Shown: in pieces, positions 38,478 through 50,900 of the stretch | Layout of the letters: the number at the start of each line of letters is the position of its first letter | Position numbering within the stretch: position 1 is the stretch's first letter | Assembly: GCA_016801885.1 (NCBI GenBank) | Contig: CM028897.1 | Coordinates: forward strand, 2,363,001 to 2,427,000 | Length of the DNA stretch: 64,000 nucleotides | DNA from: Toxotes chatareus | Lineage: Eukaryota; Chordata; Actinopteri; Toxotidae | Direction: 5' to 3' | Program-made: the position numbers and the translations under genes | Notes under the pieces: generated by a model | Told to the model about the DNA's origin: nothing | The model's database searches: none | What the model saw: the letters and a program-made list of their open reading frames with translations, nothing else

Positions 38478-38790
38478 GATCTGTGTACTTGCGGTATATG
38501 TTTAAAAAAAAGTTTATTTAAAAAAAATAAAAATAAACGTTTTATTTTGTAGAATTTCGGGCGGATGTTGTGCTGTGATTTTGACCGCGGGATGAATCAT
38601 GATCCCACGTCAGTCTGCTTTTTGTGTAAGTATTATTATCTTTGTTTTCTTATCTGTACACTTGCTGCATCTGTTTCAGTAAAACGTAGAAGGACATTTT
38701 TTTAAAAAGGCGTCAATAGTGGGGTTTTATTTTGTAGCATTTTGACCGGACGTTGTGCGGTGACCTACGTCAGAACACATGACCATGACG
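38478..38790 (+). repeat. Tandem duplication in the mprip promoter
   Basis: Two diverged copies about 185 bp apart. Copy 1 includes CTGTGTACTTGCGGTATATG, TTTTATTTTGTAGAATTTCG, GGATGTTGTGCTGTGATT and CCCACGTCAG. Copy 2 has CTGTACACTTGCTGCATCTG, TTTTATTTTGTAGCATTTTG, CCGGACGTTGTGCGGTGACC and TACGTCAG. Each carries an ACGTCA (CRE half-site) string at its right end. The pair lies 100-400 bp before the mprip ATG. Confidence 0.6.
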
Positions 38791-38912
38791 ACCGTCAACA
38801 GATCAGTGTTTGACAGATGTTCGTGCGGGACGAACCGCCTCATTCAATGCCGAGGATCGGCGCAGGGGAGCGGTCTGTGTCTGGAGTGTTCGCCGCGGAG
38901 GAGAGCTGAAAC

Positions 38913-41900
38913 ATGTCCGGGGAAAAGGCTGCGAGTCCCTGTAACAAGTTCCAGGCGAACATCTTTAATAAAAGTAAGTGCCAGAACTGCTTCAAGTCCC
39001 GGGAGCTGCATCTGCTGAACGACCATGACAAGGAGCAGGTAACGTTAAACCGACACCGTTAATGTCTCCGCTAATTAGCCCACGTTTTTAAAGAGTTACG
39101 TCTTGAAGAAATAAAAGTCTTTTACGTCTTTGTGACTCAAATGTGTTTAACACAAACTTCAGCCTTCAGTTTAAGTCTGTGAACGTGCAAATTTGAAACG
39201 TGATAATGTAATCGATTAATCGCCTTGTCCATAAATTGACAGTAAACAGTGAACAATGCCTGTTTTACTCTCTGGCTGACCGAGCTGACCTCTGCTGTCA
39301 TCCAAAGATATTCAGGCTAAAGTCACATATGACTCCACAAAGCATCAGATCCTCATATAAACAGCAGCTGTTTCACATTTGACTTTTAAAAGTGTCTACA
39401 ATGTTTTTTTCACAGATCAAAATGATTACTGACTAATCTTCTGTCGATCAATTAACTGATTAAATAATTTGAATGGTCCAGCTCTGCTTATTAGCATCCT
39501 GGGAGGTTAACTGACTTCTAATTTTCTTTGATTGACAGTTGAGATGCACTGGTATTCCTTTTTTTAAATTCCATATTGCCAATAAATCAATTATCTTGGC
39601 AGTTTGTAAATAAAATGTAAAAAAAAATAAAAACAAATCTGTCAAAGTGGAGGTTTCTTTGAATTCCTCACAGTATCTGACCGTCTGTCCAAAAATCCTT
39701 GTTTTGATTGATATAAATTCTCTGAGCATTAACAGAATAGTCAAGGATTTTTCTAAGCGTGTTCACTGCCTCTGAAAGCAGCGTTCCTGCAGGTCTGTCA
39801 CATCGAGGTGATGTAAGGAGACGATCATGACGGCTTCCTACATGCCTCACATTGTTCAGATATGTTATTAGTCTCTGCCCCCCCCTCTCGCTTCACTGTG
39901 CCCTGTAATTTCAGCCGTGTTGCTCAACCTGCAAACACTACACATGGAATTACTCTGGCACAGTCGGCTGTGCTTTCAGAGAAAGCTGTTTTTGTTGCTA
40001 TAAGTCTGGTGCATGTTTTCCTTTTGTTTTTAACAGGCTGTGAAATGTGGAAATCTGTGTAGATATCACTTTTATCACTTTGATAGAAGTTAGACACATT
40101 TCATTAGTGACATTTCTCTTTCTGGTCTGGATTTTCTCCATCTATGTTTCCACAAATTTCCACAAAGTCAGATTTGTATTGTTTGTTTGAGGTGAGGGAA
40201 CGTTTGTATTCACAAAGAAAATCTGAAGATGCGGTTTCAAAAGATTAAGATTTTATGCATCTGAACTCGGATTGGTTAGTCGACTGACAGAAAATCAATA
40301 GGCAGCTTCTTTCATAATCTATTATTTGTTTCAAGTAATTTTTATACAGCAAAATGCCAAACATTCTCTGGTTCCCGCGTCTCAAACGTGAGGATCGGCT
40401 GCTTTTCTGTGTCAGTTGTGAGAGTGAAGTTGGTTATTTTTTCTGTTTGGACACCAAATACTTTATTTTGTTCGTGTATAGAATTTATTTTGGTGACGTA
40501 CAGGAAAAGATTTACCCTCACAGGGACATTTTGCCTTATTTTCTGACATTTTATAGACCAATCGATTGATTAATTGAAAAAATAATCAACAGATTCATTG
40601 ACAATGAAAGTAATTGTTTTTTACAGGCCTCGTTTAATTTACCGTCACGTCAAACAGAGAAAAGCGGGGAGTGTATGGCATTTTTAACAATAATCTTAAA
40701 CGATTCATCGGTTATATAAATACTGATCAGTTTAGCTGCAGTTGTTTGTTGTCTGTCACTCGACTAATCAGTGCCTTAGTGAGGTGACTGAATATTAACT
40801 GTCCAGTTTCCTCTTTCATTGACGTACAGGCCAAACCCATCTACGGAGGCTGGCTGTGTTTGGCTCCTGAGGGGACAGACTTTGACAACCCAATGCAGAG
40901 GTCAAGGGTAGGACGCAGTGAAACTGAAATGGAATACACACCTTTTCCACTTCTACACTGTGACTCATCCTGTAAGAAAAGTGGTGCCATGGTGATTTAG
41001 TTTCCTCTCTCTGTTCATCAGAAATGGCAGCGGCGCTTCTTTATCCTGTACGAACACGGCAGCCTGAGCTTCGCCCTGGATGAACTGGTGAGAACATGCT
41101 CAGAGAAATTAATTACCAAACACAAACAGTGAAGTGGAACAGAAACATACATGAGGTAGCGGTGTACAGTAAGCCCTGCTCTGTGCATACATCAGCATTT
41201 ACAGTATGTTGGGATCAAGCAGGCATCTTTAGGCCAGATGTTGTGAGCAGAACCACAGCAGATGATTTGGGCTTAGCTCGTCCTCTAATGCACACATCCC
41301 CCCTCTCTCTGCGATCCCCTCAAATCTCATTCCCTCATCTCTTTCATTCCGCGCTCAACACCACAAACTGCTTTCTGTTTGACTCTCATTCGTCTGTGTT
41401 CTGGTAATCAGTCCTAGCAACACATTTTCAGTGACTGGCTCTCCAGCTCTCACAAGAGTGATTTAGATGCTCTGGTTCTCCTCCAGCCGAGCACTTTGCC
41501 ACAGGGGACGGTGAACATGAATCTGTGCACAGACATCACAGACGCTGAGCCCAGGACGGGCCAGAGAAACGCGCTCTGCATCGTCACGCCGGAGCAGGAA
41601 ATATACATCCGTGGTGACAATAAAGAGATCATTAACGGGTCGGTATTAAACTCCAGATACAGGAAAAATACAGGAGCGTTTAGTAGGAAAGTTTCTCACA
41701 TCCTGCTGTTTCTGTGTCTTTTCACCAGGTGGAGTGAACAGCTCACTGTGTATCTACGCACTAACAAGCAAAATCAGAAGAAAAAACGCAAAGTGGAACC
41801 TGTTGCCACGCAGGTAGCAAAGCAAATGTCCAATCAGGCTACAATCTTTTTGTAGCTCCAGTGCTGGTAACGCTTTAGTAAAAAAAAAAAAAAACATGGT

Positions 41901-44900
41901 GATTTATAGTTGTTTATTAACACATAAATAAAAACGTATATCTTCAAACAGCTACGTTGTAATGCATTAAAAACCATTTGTTAAAAGTTTATATTCTTTT
42001 TATAAATGTTAAATGAACTATTATCTATTTGGTTTTCTAACAAAACATTAGGAACCCAGTCCAGCAAAGATGGCTGCAACCGATCCGGCAGAATCCGGCT
42101 GCGGTCGGTGGCAGGAAGACCAGCAGAGCAGGGGACCGGATGTGACCCCCATCTGGACTGTCACAGAAACGGATCCCCCGGGCCCGGGGCAGACCCCTGC
42201 AGGTGCAGCAGAGGCAAAACACAACACACACATACACACACCCCTGGCTTTCGTGTCCGTCAGCCAATCACAGCCGTTTCCTGTCCTCCTGCATCGTCCT
42301 AACGTCGTGCAGATGTTCACACACTTACAGCTTTTTATTCAAACAGTTTAACCCTTGTTTAACCAGCTACACTGACAGAGCACTGATTTTTATTTGTGGG
42401 AACAGGCTGGAGGAGTTTTTGTTTTAACAGGAAGTTACAGGAAGTGACAGACAGAAACACACAAACACACTGTGACATACAAAAAAAAATTGTGTCTCTA
42501 ACCTTCAGGCATCATAAAAGTCAAACTCGATCCATAAAACGTCTCTTAAACAAGTCCTAATAGGCTCGGTGAATCGCAGGGGACAGGTATTCTTCTTCAC
42601 TGGAGCTTTGTGCAGTGACAGAGTGGACACCGGTGCCCAGCTGGTGTCAGGCTTATTGCAGGGTCTGGAAAGGTCCTGTAATAAAGGCCTGGATTAACTC
42701 CTGCTGACTGTGCCTATAGGCTGCGTCATTAGAGGGTCCCTCTGAGGGCCAAACACAGACGCTGTCTAATGGATGATCCTCTGTCAGGGCTCTCGTCTAC
42801 ACCAGGGTTTCCTCTTGTCATTGAATTCCTGGACAGTCATTGAATCCTTTAAGGTTTTTTTCCAGGCAGGGAGAGGGATTTTGATCAGGCAGTGTCTGAG
42901 AAATGGGTCATGGTGCCTGTGTTTTCTAAAATGTTCCGGTGTTCAGCTGTTCTGGTTTTTAAAGTGCTTTTCCCACATATGCTGCTGAAATCTCCAAAAA
43001 GATCTCAGATACCTTCCCAAAGCAGAGACTTCAGACACAGATTAGTGGACTTGAACCAAGCCGTGTTCAATTTGTCCAACTCCACTCTGAAACCTGTTTG
43101 TGTTGCTTTCTATATCCAGGCAACACATCTGCCTACCTGTGCCCGGTCTCCAGGGGCTCTCTGACCTTGGAAGGTGCCGGCAGTTTCGGGAGCCCAGTTT
43201 TGGACTTGGCAGCCAATGGAAACACAGAGCCCGGCGTTAACAACCAGCTGGCTGAGTCAAACAACATCCAAACACCAGCAAACAACAAAAACCAGAGCCA
43301 GGACAGAAGGTTAGAAAGGAATCAGGGGCAAGATTAGCGATTTCCAGCCAATTTTGACGATAATATGTGTAAATAATTCTTCTGTAAATTGTGTTTGGCG
43401 GAAATCTGGAGTTTATTTTCTGTATGTTTGTTTGCATGTAATCTGTGGGTAACGCTAACAGCCATTTAAAGTGCCTTGGCAAAGGAAAAGGGGGTAAATG
43501 TGCAAGCAATTAGCACAAAGGACATCCACTGCCTCTCAGCTTCCCCCCAGCATAAAGCCGAACAGCCATCGCACACCGCTAAACACCAGATCAAAGGCTC
43601 ACGCTCTACCCCTCCATTAGAGATCAGACTGCCGCATTTTTATATTTAGCTTAAAGAATCCCTCCCAGTTTGTGCCCCAGCAGCATGTAAACTGGTCACG
43701 TGAAGAGAATACATCTCAGTTCTTCACTCATTGCCTTATTGGGAAACAAAAACACAAAATACTTATCCCCCCCTCCAAATAAGGCCAGAAATTCCAAAAC
43801 GCTGGTGTAATTAGATATCTGCGGCATTGTTTCTCAGGACCTTAAAGCTGCCTGTCAGAAAAAGGAGACTTCAGCTTGAAGCTCAGTTTCAGGGCACAGA
43901 ACTGTCAGCACCCACCAGACAGAGCGAGGGAACTGAAACATCCTGCTCAAGAAGAATTTACAGAAGTTACTTTTAACAAAACTACAGTAAGACAGACACT
44001 TTGGTCCAAACAAGACAAGACAGATTTTAAAATTAGAGTCTAAGTGGAAAACTTTAGTTTTCTTTGGGACAAAGAAAACTAAAGTTTAATGTCTCTCTTT
44101 TTATAAAGAAACTGACCAATATTCTGGCTAAAATGAGATGTACACAGACTGACAATACAAATGTTAACGTCGATAAATCATTTTGATAGGCGCGATTAGT
44201 GAATGGTAATGTGGTGCATTTTTTTTGGAGCTAAAAACAAGACGTGGTATCAGAAGCATTTGCTGATCGATCTGCCCTAACATCCTTAATATTTACCACG
44301 TAAACAATAACCAGCAATGTCATCGGTTAATTCTGTTCAGTTTGTGTCATCCCTGTAATCAGCTTCCATCAGTGCAGATCACACTCATGTCCTAAAAGTT
44401 ACTGACTGATCCTAAACACAGCGTTTAACTGGCAGCATTGCTTTTCATCGTCCGACAGTTGTGTGTACATTACACCAGGTACTACACAAAACACCTCCGA
44501 CACCTGTAAGAAGGACGTCGGTTCTGGTTTAGTCTCTCAGCAACAACAACAGCAGTGGTGACACTCAGAGAAAGACCTTGGCGGCACTCAGTGTCCTCTG
44601 GGCTCTTTTCCTCTGCACAGGTGCAGTTTGGAGTCATCATGAATCTGTCAGTGTTTATGCTGCTTCTTTTTCTTTTTCCAGCCATGGCAGCAAAGCAGAG
44701 GGGATTCTGGGATTGGAGGCCACCAAGAAAGAGCAGGGAGGGGGGGCAGCCATTTCCAGGGAGGGCAGGAGCGAGGCTCGCACCAGCAAACGAGAGGTAA
44801 CCACAGTAAAAATACGTTACACACTGCAGTGTCTGTTCTGGGTTTTATTTTCCACCTTAAGGAGCGTGTCATTCTGGAAAACTCTAAAAACTCTCAATAG

Positions 44901-47900
44901 TTTTTCAATAATTTGACAAGAATGTTTCTCAGCAACTTTCTGTTGTATCTTGTGCCCTCGTCAGTGGACGGAGCTTCAGCACAAAGGCCAGAAAACGTGG
45001 CTTTCCAAGGTCAAGAGTGAACTTTCAACCTTAACTTCTTATATAAATTTTAGTGTATATGTGCTAAGATTTAAAGCTATTTAATATCAGCTGCCACCAG
45101 TTGCTATTGTCGTAGCTTCAGCTGTAAATAGTGTATTCATGTAGGACACTGTAGTTTATTGTACGAATATGATTAAGAAAACAGGATTTCAGGTCCTTTA
45201 ACGTCAACATCAAACAATTAAAAACCCATTTCCTTCATGGGTTTGTCATGACTGGACTGGTGTTGCCACTGGGCTGGGCTGTGGGCTGCACTGGTTTGGA
45301 CGTGACTCACACAACCAGATGTCATGCAGAGAAAGACGTCACTTTAACGATGAGGCTCTCACCTGATCGAATACCTTTAGAGGGTCGACACCTCTGAAAT
45401 TCCCCACCGAGACAGTCGGTGTGTAAACACGAGGGGATCCTGTGTCATTCAGGTTTTTTTCATCTTCATAGTCCACATTCAGCCCATGTTGAGTGCTAAA
45501 AAGCAGGTGATGAAAGTTTGGCGTGAAACTCGTGGACTCGTCAGTCCTGCCGTGTCAAGGCATGTGTGTCTTTCAGCACATGTGTCAGCAGGTGGGAGCG
45601 AGTCGGTGATTCATCCAGAGCTGCATTTTGTTTGTGAACAGAACGGGTTTTGATGCCCTGAAGCCGTTCAGTCCTCCTGTGGTTGCGTGTTGTAATTTGT
45701 GAGACGGCATTCCTCTTACAGACTTTTTTTCCAGCGATATCTATCAACTTAAACAAGATACAGTGTCATGTCGGGAGCCGTGAGCCTCGAGGACTCTTTA
45801 CGAGAATTTCTGCAGCATCACGTGACGTGTGTTTACTGAACTTGATCAACTCTGGGGAAGCTCAGAAAGTAGCGCCTCCATTTGCAGCTCCTTTCCAGGA
45901 GCACATCTGTTTGTGAATGATACTGTGCGCTGTCAGGCGAGACCCTAGTGATTAAAGAGGTGAGTAAACCTCAGCTAGTGTCTGTCTGTGTGTGACAGCA
46001 TCAACAAAACACAAACACAAAGCATAGACAGTCCACATGATGTTACATAAAACTGGATCACCAGTTAAACCAGGCTTACTTCAGTAAGTCAGGATTATTT
46101 TCATTAAATTCAGTTTCATAAAGGAGGTTTGAATAAGTTACCAAGGCAACTCACACCTCCAGAGTATTCTGGTTTTGAGGGGTGTTTTTAAAAATGTGGC
46201 TCTGAAAACCAGGGTTTATTATCAAAACTGTTTCATGTCCTGTTCTTATAATCGTAGAAATATTTCCATAATACGATCAAATTTATCTTTCAAAGACACA
46301 GAAACTACTACACCTTCATCTCCTCATGCCTCGATTGTTGGGACAGTGTCTTCATCAGACTGTACAGAGCTCAGCTAAAAGAAGTGACTGCATCACGCCT
46401 GTTTCAGCCTCCTTACGCTGGCTCCTGAGTTTCGTCATGGCCTCTCTCTGTGCTATATATCTGACTTAGTCACATATGAGCCAGTGCGCAGCCTGAGATC
46501 CTCGGGCAGAGGTCTTTTATTTGTTCCCGAGGTGCGGCTGAAATCTCGAGGTGACAGAGCTGCCTGAGGAAATCAGATCAGCAGAATCAGTGACCTCTTT
46601 TAAATCTCTCCTCAAACCACTGTTATCAGAGAGCTTTTCCTCATTTTACTGGATTTTTATTGGCTTCCCTTTTGCTGGTGACACTGTCATTGGTGAAGTT
46701 GTCGCCTTGTGTGAAGCACTTTGTAACGTGGTTTTAGAAAAATGTTCTATAAATAATAATAATAATATTATTATTGTTATTATTGTTGTTATTGTTGTTG
46801 TTGTTTGACGATCCGTCGAGTCTTCTGCCCCCAAGTGGCCAAAAGTTTATTCACAAATCTAAATTTATTCACAAATCTTAGGTGTTCAGTTTTCAGAATG
46901 AACCGTTCTGATCCACCTTTATGAAACAGCCACCATCATCACAGCCGAAGCATTGTGAAAGTATGATCGCAGCAGTACAACACAGATGGTCGTCACTGTG
47001 GCAGCTGTTAATCTTTGATTAAACACACAGGCTCATTCCAGAGGATTTGCCTTTTAAACCAGCAGCGCTTTTTATCCCATGTGATGAATTTATGTGTCTT
47101 TGGGTGCGTTTGTTTTGGTAGCCAGGAGGAGGTCAGAAGAGCCTGTCCAGAGTTCATTCAGGGCTCAGAGCTGAGATTCCCAAGACAGCCTCCTCCCCAC
47201 CCCTCCCACCCCCTTCACTCCCCCCCAGCTTCACTAAACAGAGGACAGGCTCTGTCTGCAGCGGTCAGCGATTGTTTGGGAAGAAAAAAGATCACTTCAC
47301 ACTGCAGCCGGAGCTCTGTGTTCCTGCATGTGCTGTGTCCTTGGATAGTTTTCAATGTAAATGCCAGAATAAAGAAAAACACAAAGAATGTTCTGTAACG
47401 ATTAAAGTGGTCATTTTTTCCCATTAAAGTGGTTATGTAAGAGGGAAGAATGAATCTTTTGAATTGCAGAGGCTCAAGTAAACAAAAAACCTTGTTTCGT
47501 TTAATGCAGTGTAATCCGGACTGTGATACGTGCTGTGAAGGCAGCTCTATTAGCCAGCATGAAACCCGATCGTAAGAGGCATGCAGGAATCCCACTCTCA
47601 GCTTTTTGGACTTGTAGCATCATTTTTGAAATGTAAGACAAAAAGCTGCGGAGTATCACGGATTATGTTGCCTCTAAAACCTTTTCATGCATTCCACAGC
47701 CAAATCCAGTCATCCATGTGCATTTCACTGGTGATGTGAGTGAGAGTTTAACAGGCAGTGGAGAAAAAGCCTGTTGGGCTCCCCGCGGTGCTCTACAGCA
47801 GGCCTAATCCTTACAGCTGACATCCCTGCCAAGGATCCAGACTATCGGTTACTCTGGTTGAAGGAATGCAGGCTGCAAAACTGCCACCATGCCCGGCTGA

Positions 47901-50900
47901 GAAAACACGTCACGTCTGCCCATGAGTGAAAACCTGCGCCTGATAAAGAAAAAACACAAATGCTGGTGATGAAAGGACTAATGTCAGTCAGTATTTTCAC
48001 AATGGTTTGATTTTTGACTCTTTGCCCTCGACAGAAGCTGCAGTCGTGTGGAGACATAACCCAGCTCAGCGCTCCGCCTCCTCAGAGACGAGCCAAATCT
48101 CTGGACCGCAGGACGTCAGACACTGTCATGACTGTGAGTCACTGCTACTTTTTCAACACATAAAAAAACTAAATACTGATTATTTGTGTCTGAAAATCAG
48201 GCATCGTCACTTGTGCTTCCCCTGCCCCCTAGAGGCCATACAGCTCCTTGCGCCCCATGTGACCATGAGTACTGACCAATCATTAGTACAGAAAGTTGCT
48301 CAGATTTCTTCCGTTCCTTTTTATGAACAGCAAAAATGTTCACATTTCATTTTCTTTACAGCCAGATTTATTAAACTTCAAGAAAGGCTGGATGGTGAAA
48401 TTGGATGAAAATAACCAGGTAAATTATTTTTAGAGTCCTTAACTAAATGATTCTCATACATTGGATTTAGTTTGTTAACATCCTCTCCTGCGCGTTTTGT
48501 ACCTTTCATTTGCCCTTTGCTTCCCTCTAGTGGAAGAAATTCTGGTTTGTGCTGTCGACGGACAGTCTGAGATACTACAAGGACTCAGTGACTGAGGAGG
48601 TGCTGTGATATTTGTTGTTTCATAAGGTAAAAAGTGTAGTTTTTGTGTTCACTTCAACACAGATATTTTCTACTTTCTCTTCACAGGCGTCAAATCTTGA
48701 AGGAGAAATCGACCTAACAAGGTGTTATAATGTGTCTGAGTATCAGGTGCAGAGGAACTACGGCTTTCAGATCCATGTAAGATTTCATATCAACACTTCC
48801 TACACTAAAAAGTCAAGATTTTAATTTTTCCCCTGCATTACAGTGAAGTTAAGTAAATTTTTTCTGTCACAGACCCCGAAGGCTGTCTACACGTTGTCAG
48901 CCATGACTGCGGGGATACGCAAGAACTGGATCCATTCTCTGATGAAAAACATGCATCCAGCTAATGCTCCAGATGTCGCCAGGTAAAGTTAAAATACTCC
49001 TTTGGGATAAAATGGCAGTGTCTCAACCCAGTTATAACCTGAGTGGTAATTCAAATCCAATATTCAGTCCTACATATCAGTTTAAGTGAGCCTGTATTTG
49101 ATCCAATATTCACAATGCTTGCTAAAGTAAAAGTACACAAGTATTTTCAGCAAAATGTACCTAAAGTAAATGTAAGAAGTCACAAGCCACAAAGGATCCT
49201 GGGAATCACTGACCTCTTCAAAATTAAGTCTGAAAAGTAGTTAGAGCTGTAAAAGTAATGTAGTGAATAACTGTAATCTGTTTAAAGTGACAGAGAAACC
49301 TTCTGCATTGTGATATTCTCCAGTCTGACTCCATCTAAACAAACCTACATGTTGTGCACAGTTTACCTGGACACCACGTTCCCTGCAGCCCACCTGAAGC
49401 ACTCCCCAAACCAGATGTGACTCAGGACTCTCCCTCCACTGACGTCCCCACAGAGAGGGACCCTCACCCCAAACCCAGGACTGTGATGGAAAGACGGCGG
49501 GAAGGACGCTACAAAACCTTCGACTGGACCGAGCTCAGACCTCAGAACAAGCCGACACTGGAGACAGATCGTCAGAGGAGTAAATCTCCGTGCTCGCTGG
49601 AGCTGGGAGACCTGGAGAGAAGGAGGCGGCGTGAGGAGAGGAGGAGGCGGTACGAGAGCGTGCTGGGCTTCTCTCTGAGTTGGGAAGAGGTTGGAGACAA
49701 GGCAGAGGACGGCAGTGTCAGAGCGCTGAGTCCAAAATCACAGCAAAAAGTAGAAGAAGAGATAGAGGAATGCTGGAAGCAGGTGGAGAAGACAGTGTTC
49801 AGACTGGAGAGGACAGTCCCACTGTTTTCTGAAGCCAAAGACACTGTGGAGATGGAGAAGCTCCTGGACAGCTACAGGAAGGGGGTGAGTGATTCTGATC
49901 TGGGGCCCATTCATGCCAGCGTATGTGGACCGGGTCAGTACATTTTGGTGCCAGTACATTTTGTACCACAGGCTGAGAAGCACCAGCATGAACAAGTTCA
50001 GGTGTGAAATTGATGGAATGCCCCTTTAACTGTTTGTCTTTGTGCTGTTGAAGGTTGAGGATCTGAGGGTCCAGCTGGCAGAGTCGGAGCGTCACAGACT
50101 GGAGCTGGAAGCTCAGCTGAGTCCAGCGGGATCTCATCAGCAGCAGGTCACATCGGTAAAGCAAAATCCATTTTTGGCCTCTGGAGCCTGTTGACACCTT
50201 GTTTCTGTGCTTAAACATGTGGTAGCTAATCCTCCTTTTTACATTTTCCCTGTTCTCTTTCTAAGCTGGATCCTCCTTTAGGTTTTGAAGCAGATTTTTG
50301 CTCATCAGACTCAAACGAAAACTCGTCAAACAGCCAAACGCAGAGCCTGAAAGGTGTATACGAAGACCAGAGCAGAGAGCTCGCACAGCAGCACGTCATC
50401 AGACAGGACGCGGAGCCGCAGCTCGGCCACGAACCGTCTCCATCGCCACCTCAGATGCCCAGCATCTGGCTGCATGATACAGAGGGAAATTTCCAAGACT
50501 TGGGAGATTTCTTTCCGGAGAGTGTGGCCACACCTTTACTCTCACCTGCATCAGACAGCCAACATGTACTGTCCCAGAGTGATGGACAAGTTACAGGACT
50601 GAACTTTGATGGAACAACAACCAACCACCAGAAGCAGCTGGACGGAGAAGACAGGCAGCTATTTCCCACCTCAGAAACACAAATAAATCACAGTGTGTGT
50701 AGCTCACATTCATTAATCTTGCCTGCAGAGGGAGGTGACAGCCCACTCAACGGTCTCATAGAGCAGCACATTCCTCCAGACCAGGCGATGGTGAGGAGGC
50801 TTTCCCAAGAGGTGGAGCTGCTCACCAGCCAGAATGAGGCTCTCAACCAGCGCAACCAGGAGATGCTAAACCAACTGACAGAGGCGGACCGCGAGATAGA

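Larger units (their letters stand above)
36489..38912. other. u2af2 3'UTR and mprip promoter
   Basis: About 2.4 kb. The left part is a long AT-rich stretch that fits the u2af2 3'UTR (possible poly(A) signal at 37917). The right part holds a tandem duplication (about 38478-38790) and then GC-rich DNA leading to the mprip start. An upstream ATG at 38779 opens a 79-codon frame that overlaps the mprip start in another frame. It could act as an upstream ORF if transcription starts above it. Confidence 0.55.

Noticed and set aside
48521..48535. TTCCCTCTAGTGGAAG as a further CTCF site
   Set aside because: It is the splice acceptor of mprip exon 11 (CTCTAG|TGG) and only half fits the motif.
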